Assembly (NCBI GenBank): GCA_023415915.1 | Contig: JAEZIZ010000095.1 | Location: 1 to 7,104, forward strand | DNA from: Bacillota bacterium | Lineage (GTDB): Bacteria > Bacillota > Clostridia > Christensenellales > SZUA-584 | Length of the DNA stretch: 7,104 nucleotides | Reading direction: 5' to 3' | Shown: positions 1 through 6,674 of the stretch, one piece after another | How positions within the stretch are numbered: the stretch's first letter is position 1 | Layout of the letters: every line of letters begins with the position of its first letter | Translations under genes and position numbers: made by a program | The notes under the pieces: generated by a model | Told to the model about the DNA's origin: nothing | The model's database searches: none | The model's input: only the letters and a program-made list of their open reading frames with translations

Positions 1-196
1 TTATGCTTAGTATAAAGGCATGCCGCAATTCGTAACAATACACGCTAAGGACAGCATTTTTAAATAAATGTCTGCAAATATATCACCGCCGCACGCATAA
101 ACACAATGTTATCGGCGCTCCAAAACATCTTTAATTTGTCCATTTATCACCATATCAGAACATATTTTGGCATTCTATAGGGTACCGGGCCTCAAT

Positions 197-225
197 TTGA
201 AAGTTGCGCGAAAACACGGTATAAT
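197..225 (+). promoter_or_regulatory. Sigma-A-type promoter of the AraC-family gene
   Basis: TTGAAA at 197-202 and a perfect TATAAT at 220-225 are separated by 17 bp, one base from the full housekeeping consensus. Transcription would begin near 232, giving a very short leader before the ATG at 253. A purine-rich ribosome binding site (AGGGGG, 240-245) sits 7 bases before that ATG. The remaining upstream sequence (1-196) is AT-rich, holds no gene on either strand, and shows no clear operator; a short direct CATAT pair near 150-170 is too weak to call. Confidence 0.75.
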
Positions 226-252
226 AAGAGTAAATGAAAAGGGGGTGGAATA

Positions 253-1167
253 ATGGCTTACGAATCTTATTCTCTTCTCCACGGTCTTGAACTGAAAGTG
301 CCTTACGATACCCTTGAGCTGGTTTTTCACAACTCAAGGCTTGTTGACCAGGATAATATTGAAGTGCCGCATAAGCACGACTGTTTCGAGATATACATGG
401 TAATCGAAGGCGCTGTTGACATGATGGTGGACGGCCAGACTTTCAACCTTACCGAAGACAACATCTGCTGGATAGGCCCGGGCGTAGAGCATAAGATAGT
501 ATCCGGAACCACCGATTACCTTTACGTATTTTTCTCCTTCGATTTTGTACCCAACAGCATACAGGTAAGCACCGATATCGCGGAAAAAGAAATGAAGATG
601 CTGCTTCAGTACGCGAACAAATACAGGTTCTGGGTGGGCAAGGACATAAAAAACTGCCGCCACTTATTCGAATACATCTGCGCCGAGCTCGACAACTGCG
701 AATTCGGCTGTTATATACAGCTTTGCAACCTGATTTCCTCGTTTGTAGTATCCACAATACGAAACATGAAGCTTAATCCTTTAAACTATCACAACATGTT
801 CACCAGCGCTTCTATAAAAAACAGATACAACCAGCTTATGGGCTATCTAAGGGAGCACTACTGCGAGGATATCACGCTGCAGACCACCGCGGATTTCTTA
901 AACATATCGACGCGCCACATCAACAGGATATTAAACGAACACTTTGGCGCCACATTCAACAAGATGCTCTCCAATATGCGCATAAGCAAAGCCAAAACAT
1001 ACTTTACCACCACCAACTACTCCATTGAAAAGATCGCCGAACTCGTAGGATTCTCGTCCGAGAGGATACTATGCAAGCAGTTCAAGGAGATAGAGGGTAT
1101 GACTGTATCGCAGTTCAGGCAGCTTAATAAAAATAAACCCGCTGCGGCAAAACACAGCGGAAAATAA
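253..1167 (+). CDS. AraC-family transcriptional regulator with N-terminal cupin sensor domain
   Basis: This 304-residue cytoplasmic regulator has the usual AraC-family layout and length. Residues about 35-100 form a cupin-type ligand-binding domain: it has the HKH pair (H40, H42), E47, the glycine turn before a hydrophobic strand, and the late 'PG..H' (H80). Residues about 195-292 carry the two helix-turn-helix motifs (about 206-230 and 256-282), with the typical 'I..IA..VGF.S' signature of the second HTH. The ATG at 253 has a strong ribosome binding site and its own promoter. It converges on the URO-D-type gene, with 29 bases between the two stops. The last dozen residues (lysine/alanine-rich) are not conserved family sequence and appear to double as the neighbour's terminator. 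Its ligand and targets cannot be read from the sequence. Control of the adjacent methyltransferase-type gene is a reasonable guess only. Confidence 0.93.
   Translation: MAYESYSLLHGLELKVPYDTLELVFHNSRLVDQDNIEVPHKHDCFEIYMVIEGAVDMMVDGQTFNLTEDNICWIGPGVEHKIVSGTTDYLYVFFSFDFVPNSIQVSTDIAEKEMKMLLQYANKYRFWVGKDIKNCRHLFEYICAELDNCEFGCYIQLCNLISSFVVSTIRNMKLNPLNYHNMFTSASIKNRYNQLMGYLREHYCEDITLQTTADFLNISTRHINRILNEHFGATFNKMLSNMRISKAKTYFTTTNYSIEKIAELVGFSSERILCKQFKEIEGMTVSQFRQLNKNKPAAAKHSGK
1126..1160 (-). terminator. Probable intrinsic terminator of the URO-D-type gene, nested in the AraC coding end
   Basis: Read on the minus strand, CCGCTG (1160-1155) and CAGCGG (1144-1139) form a 6-bp GC-rich stem with a 10-nt loop. 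A T-rich run, GTTTATTTTTATT (1138-1126), follows at once. It lies 37 bases past the stop codon of the minus-strand gene that ends at 1197, the expected place for a rho-independent terminator. The same DNA codes for the last residues of the AraC-family protein on the plus strand. On the plus strand the stem is followed by A-rich, not T-rich, sequence, so it would not end the AraC transcript. Confidence 0.55.
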
Positions 1168-1196
1168 CGTAATGTAATTTAAGTGCGGTTTATCCC

Positions 1197-2432
1197 TTAT
1201 TTATATTTTCCGTAGTTCCTTGTTGTCTCAAACATGGCTTCCACGTTTTTGGGATCAGCATTGGTAAGGTCGACGGAAACGTCCATTATAAATCCGCCTC
1301 CCGGAGCGCAGATATCTAATAGCCTCTTGCATTCGTCCGCCACTTCCTGCGGCTTTCCGTAAGCCAGCAGCGAGGAGGATATGTTGCCGCATATGCAGGC
1401 CGTAGACCCGAGTATCTTCTTGACCTGCTTCATGTCCACACTTTCAAACATGTATACAACTTTGCCCTTGGGTATTTCCGCCAGCCTGTGAAGCCGCGAA
1501 TCATATTTGCCTTCACAGAATACATACGGTATCGAACCGCAGTCTATTATCGTCTCAAGCAGCTCCTTTAAGCCTTTCCAATAGAAACGGTCGAAATTAT
1601 CGGGGCTCATGAATTCGCCCACGCCGCCGTGCAGAGGTATCAGCACATAATCCGGTCCGCCGTCTTTACACATCTTCAGCGTGCTTTCTATAACTATTTC
1701 CCTGCAAACGTCCACCGCCGCTTCAAGCTCGTCCGGGCGCTCTATCACGTCCATAGCCGTCTTGATAAGCCCGCGGTAGTTGTCGCTGAACATATCGTAA
1801 GGGCAGGACTGTACGCCCCTAGGCGAAGTCACAAAGCCTTTTTCCGTTATCAAATCGGCTATCTCGTCGGCGGTCTTCATCCATTCTTTCGCCTTCTTGG
1901 CGCATTCGAGCGCGCAGGCAAACGCGGCTATTACGTCGGGATCCGTAAAAATGGAAAAATCTATATACATCGTAAGATCTACCGCGTCCCTTAAGTAAAG
2001 CTTTGAGAAGCCTTTAAGGTTTTCGTGCTTTCGCGGTATCAGCTTTGTCAGTATGAAATGCGTCGGGTCCTTAACAAACTCGCCGAATTCATCGTCATTA
2101 ATATACGAATTGTCAAGCACCTGATAAGGCGAGGTAAGCGGAAGCCCGTGCTGCGGCCCCGGCCATTTTATATAATTCGGAGCCACCGCTTCCATAGGAG
2201 GAATAGGGTAGACAATAGGAGCCCATACCATATCGGGGTCGTACTCCTCCATATAGCTGAGCATGCCCGGTATAGCGTTCCTGTTGTCCATCATTACATC
2301 GTAATAGCTGACGCCGTACGCCGTGCCGTAAAACATGCCGCCTTTTGGCGCGAGCGGCACCCTGTCGGGTTCGTTTAACGATATCGCCGTGTCTAGCCTT
2401 TTTTTCTTTTCCGCCAGTTTATCCGTCTGCAT
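1197..2432 (-). CDS. Uroporphyrinogen decarboxylase (URO-D) fold protein, probable corrinoid/methyl-transfer type methyltransferase
   Basis: The 411-residue product belongs to the URO-D superfamily, which includes true heme-pathway decarboxylases and MtaA/CmuA-type methyltransferases acting on corrinoid proteins. Visible signatures are the N-terminal 'EPDRVP' (about 21-26), the C-terminal 'CICGNISSSLLAYG' segment (about 346-359, the 'GN...L..G' hallmark) and 'GGFIMDVSVD' near 379-388. The heme-pathway active-site signature near the N-terminus is not evident, and at about 410 residues the protein is longer than typical HemE (about 350), so a methyltransferase-like role is more likely. Where MtaA has its zinc-binding HxCG, this protein reads 'VFCEG' (C306, E307), so the metal site may differ. 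The ATG at 2432 is chosen because AGAGG lies 6 bases upstream; the ATG at 2438 directly abuts that site. No corrinoid protein gene is in the window. The substrate is unknown. Confidence 0.85.
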   Translation of the reverse strand: MQTDKLAEKKKRLDTAISLNEPDRVPLAPKGGMFYGTAYGVSYYDVMMDNRNAIPGMLSYMEEYDPDMVWAPIVYPIPPMEAVAPNYIKWPGPQHGLPLTSPYQVLDNSYINDDEFGEFVKDPTHFILTKLIPRKHENLKGFSKLYLRDAVDLTMYIDFSIFTDPDVIAAFACALECAKKAKEWMKTADEIADLITEKGFVTSPRGVQSCPYDMFSDNYRGLIKTAMDVIERPDELEAAVDVCREIVIESTLKMCKDGGPDYVLIPLHGGVGEFMSPDNFDRFYWKGLKELLETIIDCGSIPYVFCEGKYDSRLHRLAEIPKGKVVYMFESVDMKQVKKILGSTACICGNISSSLLAYGKPQEVADECKRLLDICAPGGGFIMDVSVDLTNADPKNVEAMFETTRNYGKYK

Positions 2433-2787
2433 TTTCATCCTCTTGATTAATAATAAAAAGCGAACTTAAAACAACGTCCGTTTAGCCTAAAAACATACGT
2501 ATCGTCTCAATGAATCCGCCAGGGTTATCGCACATTTTCCGGTTCGTTTTACTTTTGGGTATTCACGCTCCCGCGACTGCGGAGCGGTATTGCCGCTCCG
2601 CCAGCCCGGTAACAAGCGCCTCTCCCATTAAGCGTTATCATGATGTCTTATGCTTATTAACAAAATTAAAAATGTTTTTCTGAAGTTCTTTTAATTATAT
2701 ATTACTTATATCGGGCTTATAGGGCAACGCTCATGGCGGACACGAATTTACAAAAGTATGTCTCATAAACTTTTTCCGTTATGGCTT
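2433..2787. other. Intergenic region without a gene
   Basis: This stretch lies between the end of the methyltransferase gene and the start of the URO-D-type gene, both on the minus strand. It carries stops in all frames and no plausible coding sequence. It is AT-rich from about 2640 to 2710 and contains one strong hairpin at 2579-2601. A TATAAT-like box exists on the minus strand near 2695-2705 but lacks a convincing -35 partner, so no promoter is called. No clear intrinsic terminator is visible after the methyltransferase stop. Read-through into the URO-D-type gene therefore cannot be excluded, though the distance suggests separate transcription. Confidence 0.6.
2579..2601. repeat. Perfect 9-bp inverted repeat (hairpin)
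   Basis: GCGGAGCGG (2579-2587) and CCGCTCCGC (2593-2601) are exact reverse complements with a 5-nt loop. CTG/CAG flanks (2577-2579, 2602-2604) could extend pairing with a bulge. No T-run follows on either strand, so it is not a standard intrinsic terminator. It sits about 140 bases upstream of the URO-D-type gene and could be part of a structured RNA leader or a protein-binding site. Confidence 0.7.
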
Positions 2788-3495
2788 TTAAACGTTTTCC
2801 TGTATTTTAAGCCGCGCTACCGATAAAAAGTACCCGAGCTTTATATTCGTTGCGCCGCACGGTACGCGGCAGCCGGCCTGCTCCCAAAAGCTTCGCATCG
2901 AGCCGTGCTTCAATATTATTTCCACCATAAGCGCCTTAAGCTCGCGGGTATAATCCTTGAACAATGCAACTGCAAACCCGTATTCGTTAAGCAAAGCGTT
3001 AAACTCGCCGAGCCCAAGCGCGGTAAGCGGGCAGCCTTCGCCCGTCTCAGCGCCCGCCGCTTTTGAATCTTCCCTTACATACAAGTCGCTGATTACAAGG
3101 CGTCCGCCGTCCTTAAGCACCCGCCTTGCCTCGCCGAGCACTTTTTTCCCGTCTTCCATCAGCGAAAAGCTGCACTCCATTATCACCCCGTCCATGCTGC
3201 CGTCCGCAAACGGAAGCTCGTGCGCGTCGCCTTGCGTCAATAAGAGCGCTTTGTTTCTTTTCAGGCCTTCGCTTATCAGCGCTTCGGATATATCAATACC
3301 CGCGCAGCTAAATCCGTATTCCCGCTCAATGAATTCTGCGGAAGCGCCGCGCCCGCATCCTATATCGAGTATGCGCGCGCCATTATGAAAATTGCAGGCG
3401 TCTATGCCTTCCTTCGTTATCTTAAAGCCGCCCGGGCGTATAGAAGTACCGGTTATCTCACCAAACAGCTCGTTTTCGTATAGATTTTTACTCAT
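2788..3495 (-). CDS. Class I SAM-dependent methyltransferase, DVU_1556-like
   Basis: The 235-residue protein has a Rossmann-fold methyltransferase core. Motif I, 'ILDIGCGRGAS' (about 42-52), binds S-adenosylmethionine; 'GIDIS' (about 66-70) supplies the acidic ribose-binding residue; 'GDAHELPF' (about 89-96) and the following 'D.V..ECSFSLM' segment are the usual motifs IV/post-IV. An early 'TGTSIRPGG' (about 15-23) is typical, as I recall it, of the group found beside molybdenum aldehyde oxidoreductases. The substrate is unknown. The ATG at 3495 is preferred: GGAAG lies 9 bases upstream and the gene then starts 16 bases after the preceding stop. The longer reading from 3540 overlaps the NifX-like gene by 29 bases, lacks a good ribosome binding site and adds a non-family N-terminus. 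It is the last gene of the set in this window. Confidence 0.85.
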   Translation of the reverse strand: MSKNLYENELFGEITGTSIRPGGFKITKEGIDACNFHNGARILDIGCGRGASAEFIEREYGFSCAGIDISEALISEGLKRNKALLLTQGDAHELPFADGSMDGVIMECSFSLMEDGKKVLGEARRVLKDGGRLVISDLYVREDSKAAGAETGEGCPLTALGLGEFNALLNEYGFAVALFKDYTRELKALMVEIILKHGSMRSFWEQAGCRVPCGATNIKLGYFLSVARLKIQENV

Positions 3496-3511
3496 TTCCT
3501 GCAGCTTCCGT

Positions 3512-3886
3512 TTAATCGCAGCTTTCATTGCCGCATGCATGTCTCATATCATTCTCGTTTTCGAGTCGGGTAAAAAAGTCGAGGCTTCTTTCCTGCATTC
3601 GCTTTATCCCCTCAAATACCGATAGCCCCGAACCGTCATACCGCGTTATCTGCCGGTCGGCCAGTATATTGAACGCTTCCGGCTCCAAAACGCCCGATAT
3701 CACCGCCTCGCAGACTTCCGCCGCTGCCGCTCTCGCGATATCTGCACCCGAGCAATATATGCTTTTTGTTATACGCGCGCTCTCCGGGCTGTCGTCCATT
3801 TCGATTATTAGCAACGCCTGCGCTTCTGCAAGTCCGCATATCACGCCCTCAAGGCTCGCATCATTGGCCGCTACGCCTATTTTCAT
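3512..3886 (-). CDS. NifX/NifB-type (dinitrogenase iron-molybdenum cofactor biosynthesis family) protein
   Basis: The 124-residue protein begins 'MKIGVAAND' and contains 'CEAVISGVLEPEAFNIL' (about 59-75), followed by a glycine-rich turn and a helix 'FEGIKRMQE'. This matches the alternating beta/alpha pattern of the NifX/NifB C-terminal family (PF02579), whose members bind iron-sulfur or iron-molybdenum cofactor precursors. The product is cytoplasmic. Possible metal ligands are C45 and C59 and a short tail with H116, C118 and C123. The ATG at 3886 is chosen because GAGG (3900-3897) lies 10 bases upstream; an in-frame ATG at 3913 would add residues without family character. Its place between a two-CxxC protein and a methyltransferase in a molybdenum hydroxylase operon suggests a role in cofactor handling rather than nitrogen fixation, since no nif gene is visible. 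That role is inferred. Confidence 0.75.
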   Translation of the reverse strand: MKIGVAANDASLEGVICGLAEAQALLIIEMDDSPESARITKSIYCSGADIARAAAAEVCEAVISGVLEPEAFNILADRQITRYDGSGLSVFEGIKRMQERSLDFFTRLENENDMRHACGNESCD

Positions 3887-3926
3887 TGCAGCTAAACCTC
3901 TGCTTTCATGCAATTAATATACGGAT

Positions 3927-4118
3927 TCATTTGTCTTCAAGCACCGTCTCAAGCTCCTGCATCTTTCCGCACGCGACGTCTTCGGGTATGAAAACCTGCT
4001 TGCATACGGGACAGCGAAGAAAATTGTTCGCCATCTGGAAACCCATATAGTGAAGGTTGACGTTTTCTTCAACAAGCTCTCGGTTGCATTTCATGCATAT
4101 GTATTTTGCTTCGGACAT
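3927..4118 (-). CDS. Small redox/zinc-ribbon protein with two CxxC motifs, DVU_1557-like
   Basis: This 63-residue soluble protein has the knuckle pair CMKC (C8, C11) and CPVC (C36, C39), plus C50 in 'VACGKM' and an acidic end. The two CxxC pairs about 25 residues apart could bind zinc or a rubredoxin-like iron, or act in thiol redox chemistry. From memory, a small protein of this kind sits at the same place in Desulfovibrio-type aldehyde oxidoreductase clusters (DVU_1557). The start is secure: GAGGAA (4129-4124) sits 5 bases before the ATG and runs into the TAG stop of the upstream gene, so translation is probably coupled. The gap to the next gene, on the 3' side, is 40 bases. The exact metal and partner are unknown. 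Confidence 0.85.
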   Translation of the reverse strand: MSEAKYICMKCNRELVEENVNLHYMGFQMANNFLRCPVCKQVFIPEDVACGKMQELETVLEDK

Positions 4119-4120
4119 GG

Positions 4121-4399
4121 CTATTCCTCACTTATGCTTACTCGGTGGAAATATGCGTTGTGCAGCGTATACTCGCCATCGTGCACGGAGTATTCCGCCC
4201 AGCAGGTCACGTTGCCTATAACGAGATGGCTTGTAAAGCGGCGAGTCTTTGTGTTCATTATCTTCTCGCCGGTGTTTTCGGCATGCATAACCACCTGCTT
4301 TATATCGTCAATATCCAGCTTGCGCTCGTCGAGTATTTTTTTAACGCTTTCCGGCACATTCAGCTTAAAACTGCCGCTGAGCGGCTGCGATTCTTCCAT
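4121..4399 (-). CDS. 92-residue protein homologous to the C-terminal domain of the adjacent flavin/FeS protein
   Basis: I do not recognise a named function. The protein has an N-terminal helical half (about 12-45) and a C-terminal half with the pattern IG-x2-T-x-W-A-x-Y-x3-DG-x-Y-x-LH-x-AY-x-HR-x2-I (about 61-89). Nearly the same pattern ends the large protein encoded just upstream. By eye, 17 of about 33 positions are identical with a one-residue gap, so the two are paralogous domains. The single cysteine (C66) argues against an iron-sulfur cluster in this protein alone. The conserved W, Y and H residues could bind a ligand or mediate subunit contact. The ATG at 4399 is backed by GAGGAA (4411-4406), which overlaps the upstream gene's end; two bases separate its stop from the next ATG. 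It probably works in the same complex as its neighbours. Confidence 0.85.
   Translation of the reverse strand: MEESQPLSGSFKLNVPESVKKILDERKLDIDDIKQVVMHAENTGEKIMNTKTRRFTSHLVIGNVTCWAEYSVHDGEYTLHNAYFHRVSISEE
4124..4129 (-). promoter_or_regulatory. Ribosome binding site overlapping the end of the 92-residue gene
   Basis: GAGGAA is also the last two sense codons of the upstream gene, followed by TAG, CC and the ATG at 4118. This fixes the start of the two-CxxC protein and implies translational coupling. Confidence 0.8.
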
Positions 4400-4402
4400 G
4401 GC

Positions 4403-6655
4403 TTATTCCTCTATCTTCATGCGGTGTGTGTAAGCGCTGTGCAGCAAATAAGTACCGTCCTCAAGTGCGGTATACACAGCCCAGTAAGTGAGCGCCCCAA
4501 TCTCCATATGGGCGATTAATGCGCACGTAGACGCGTCTTTTATTACCCTTCCCGAAGCCTCGGACTTTTTAATCGTCGTTAGTATATCCTCTTCCAATAT
4601 GAACGATGCCGACAGCTTCTCTTTAAGCTCTTCGCTCATCTTAAGCGCTGCGCCCGGGTCTTTTGGCATATCCATATGCTCTCCCCAGAACGCATTTAGC
4701 AGCATCGGGCGCAAGGCCCGCCTGTTAAGCCGGCTCTTCGAACGGTTCGGCCGCTCACGCGAAGGCTCAAGCCCGAAAACAACGTCCAATATATGCAGCG
4801 TGTCTTTGCCCGCCGCAGCGAAAGTATCTCGGCAATTTGCGCAGTACGTGATATACGGCGCGTCCGACTCGCTTATGCGTTTTTTTGTGACCGAATCCAC
4901 AAGCCCCGGGTTTGCCATATGCGTGTGTCCGCCGTAGCTGCAGCATTTGGCGTTTTCCGCTGACGACTCTATTTCCGCAAGCTTATACCCCGCTTTTGAA
5001 GCGAGGCTGCGCACGCTTCGCTGCGCGGCGGGAAAGTACCGGCTCGCGCATGGGTCGTATACCGCCGCTTGTTTCTCCTCAGCGGCGCGTACTTCCGGCA
5101 GCCCGTTGCTTTCCAGCATCTCGTAAAGCGATACGCTCTCAATATCCGGCAAAAACCGCTTTAACGCTTTCTGGCATGTCGGGCATGCGAGTATCATTGC
5201 AGGCTTCCCGAGCCGCTCCCAGTCGGCGCGCAGCTTTGCCGTATGTGCGTCCAGCATCTGCTGTTCGCCTGCCCATTCCGCCGGTATGCCGCAGCACGCG
5301 AGCATAAGCGCCGTTCCCGGCAGTTTGTCAAGCAGAAACCGGTATGCCTTCAGTACGTAATCGGGATTCGAACCTCCCAGCTGGCATCCGGGGAAAAACG
5401 CGTATCCGCTTTTCTTTCCGTCCGGCGCATCGAGCGCGAGGTAGTAGTCTTCGCTTCCCGAAAACTCCATATCGCGTATGAAATAGTCGTGAAACGCGGC
5501 GGGAAACGTCTTGTCATTAACGAGCAGCCGCCTGAAGTCGCGGTAAAACAGCTCCATGTCGATGTCTTTCGGGCAGCTTTGAGCGCAAGCTCCGCATTGC
5601 TGGCACGAAGCTATGGTGCGCGTGGCTATGCGCTGTCCTTCCAGCCCCGCGACGGGAAAGAGCGATACTATCGCGTCGTCGACGAGCCTTTTGGGCATCT
5701 TGCCGGCGCTTTGTATAAGCTCGCAGTTGTCGCGGCACGCCGTACAGTCGCATAATAGGCATCTGCCCGCTTCCGCTACCGCCTCCTCAGCTGTATAGCC
5801 TTGCCCGCTATTTGAAGGTACGACCGTTTCCTCGGCTTTGCCCCGCATGGATACCCGCAGCGCGCACTCCGATTGATGGAACGTCTCTTCGACGCCTCCC
5901 ATCTTTCCGGTCTGAAGATACGTTTCTATTGAGCTTGCGGCAATGGCGCCCTGCATTATGGCCTCCATGTCGGACGCGCCAATCAGCGCTCCGCCTAAGA
6001 ATACGCCTTGTTTTATTGTGCTCAGTGACGGCGTATGCATGCCTTCGGCAAGCCCGAAGTCCTCCCCGCCCTTGCCGGTCGAGATATACAGCGCGTCGCA
6101 TTGAATATCGTTGATATCGGTAACCTGCGTCGAAGTATGAAGCTTGTATTCCGAATATTTGAACTCGGTTTCTATTGCCGCGATAAACTCTTCGGGGGAC
6201 ATCAGCTCCAGCACGCGCCCGCCTATGGAATCCGCCTTTTCATATACCGTAACGTCGTAATTCTTTGAAGCGAGCTTCTGAGCGCATGCAAGCCCGCTGA
6301 GTCCCGCCCCTATAATCGCTGCTTTCTGCGGTTTTCGTGGCAGGTTATAACGTATCGGAGACTTGTCGCGCATAGCGCCGACGCAGGCCTTTTCGAGATT
6401 AAGCAGGTCAATAGACTTGTCTTTCAGTACGCACGCTTCCCGGCAGGGAGCGGTGCAAAGCCTGCTCACGATCTCGGGGAATACCACCTGGTTTCTGTAT
6501 ATGCGGTAGGCGGCCGAAAAGCTTTTTATTTTAATCTTGCCGATGAAAGCTCTTATATCGAGATTAAAAGGGCACGCGCAGATGCAGCTCGCCTTTTGAC
6601 CGTGCAGGCAATCCGACGCGTAAGATTCATATTTCCCTTTAGTATACCGTCCCAC
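4403..6655 (-). CDS. Flavin/iron-sulfur electron-transfer protein with GltD-like N-terminus, dicluster ferredoxin and two CCG (HdrB-type) modules; DVU_1558-like
   Basis: The 750-residue protein reads as a fused electron-transfer chain. (1) Residues about 10-95: a GltD/dihydropyrimidine-dehydrogenase-type domain with eight cysteines (C16, C24, C26, C28, C67, C71, C75, C91), enough for two [4Fe-4S] clusters. (2) About 110-250: an FAD domain with GAGLSG (116-121). The usual NAD(P)H-binding insertion is almost absent, and the terminal 'GD' that contacts FAD is 'GA' (A223). (3) About 297-365: a dicluster ferredoxin region, C299-C311 and C351-x2-C-x2-C-x3-C361. (4) About 418-625: two CCG modules (C424/CC454-455/C491-x2-C; C536/CC571-572/C605-x2-C), as in HdrB/GlpC. 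(5) A basic linker near 632-651. (6) A C-terminal domain (about 665-750) shared with the next gene. The GTG at 6655 is preferred, since GAGG lies 8 bases upstream; for the GTG at 6661 the spacing is only 2. It probably passes electrons from or to the neighbouring molybdenum hydroxylase. Confidence 0.9.
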   Translation of the reverse strand: MGRYTKGKYESYASDCLHGQKASCICACPFNLDIRAFIGKIKIKSFSAAYRIYRNQVVFPEIVSRLCTAPCREACVLKDKSIDLLNLEKACVGAMRDKSPIRYNLPRKPQKAAIIGAGLSGLACAQKLASKNYDVTVYEKADSIGGRVLELMSPEEFIAAIETEFKYSEYKLHTSTQVTDINDIQCDALYISTGKGGEDFGLAEGMHTPSLSTIKQGVFLGGALIGASDMEAIMQGAIAASSIETYLQTGKMGGVEETFHQSECALRVSMRGKAEETVVPSNSGQGYTAEEAVAEAGRCLLCDCTACRDNCELIQSAGKMPKRLVDDAIVSLFPVAGLEGQRIATRTIASCQQCGACAQSCPKDIDMELFYRDFRRLLVNDKTFPAAFHDYFIRDMEFSGSEDYYLALDAPDGKKSGYAFFPGCQLGGSNPDYVLKAYRFLLDKLPGTALMLACCGIPAEWAGEQQMLDAHTAKLRADWERLGKPAMILACPTCQKALKRFLPDIESVSLYEMLESNGLPEVRAAEEKQAAVYDPCASRYFPAAQRSVRSLASKAGYKLAEIESSAENAKCCSYGGHTHMANPGLVDSVTKKRISESDAPYITYCANCRDTFAAAGKDTLHILDVVFGLEPSRERPNRSKSRLNRRALRPMLLNAFWGEHMDMPKDPGAALKMSEELKEKLSASFILEEDILTTIKKSEASGRVIKDASTCALIAHMEIGALTYWAVYTALEDGTYLLHSAYTHRMKIEE
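4406..4411 (-). promoter_or_regulatory. Ribosome binding site overlapping the end of the large flavin/FeS gene
   Basis: GAGGAA is the last two sense codons of the 750-residue protein, followed by TAA, GCC and the ATG at 4399. The junction is nearly identical to the next one downstream (GAGGAA-TAG-CC-ATG), fitting duplication of a gene end. Confidence 0.8.
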
Positions 6656-6674
6656 AGACACGACCTCGATTTTT

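Noticed and set aside
155..337. Minus-strand 60-residue reading frame over the AraC promoter
   Set aside because: It overlaps the promoter and start of the AraC gene, has no ribosome site and shows no recognisable motif.
1629..2378. Two plus-strand reading frames opposite the URO-D-type gene
   Set aside because: They are antisense shadows: basic, arginine/histidine-rich, without motifs or ribosome sites, while the minus strand encodes a clear family member.
2579..2601. Intrinsic terminator at the strong intergenic hairpin
   Set aside because: No T-run follows the stem on either strand, and it lies about 190 bases beyond the methyltransferase stop.
3496..3540. Longer start for the methyltransferase at 3540
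   Set aside because: It would overlap the NifX-like gene by 29 bases, has no good ribosome binding site and adds a 15-residue stretch outside the family core. The ATG at 3495 fits better.
4488..5755. Several plus-strand reading frames opposite the flavin/FeS gene
   Set aside because: They overlap each other in different frames and show low-complexity composition. The minus strand carries conserved cysteine motifs throughout.
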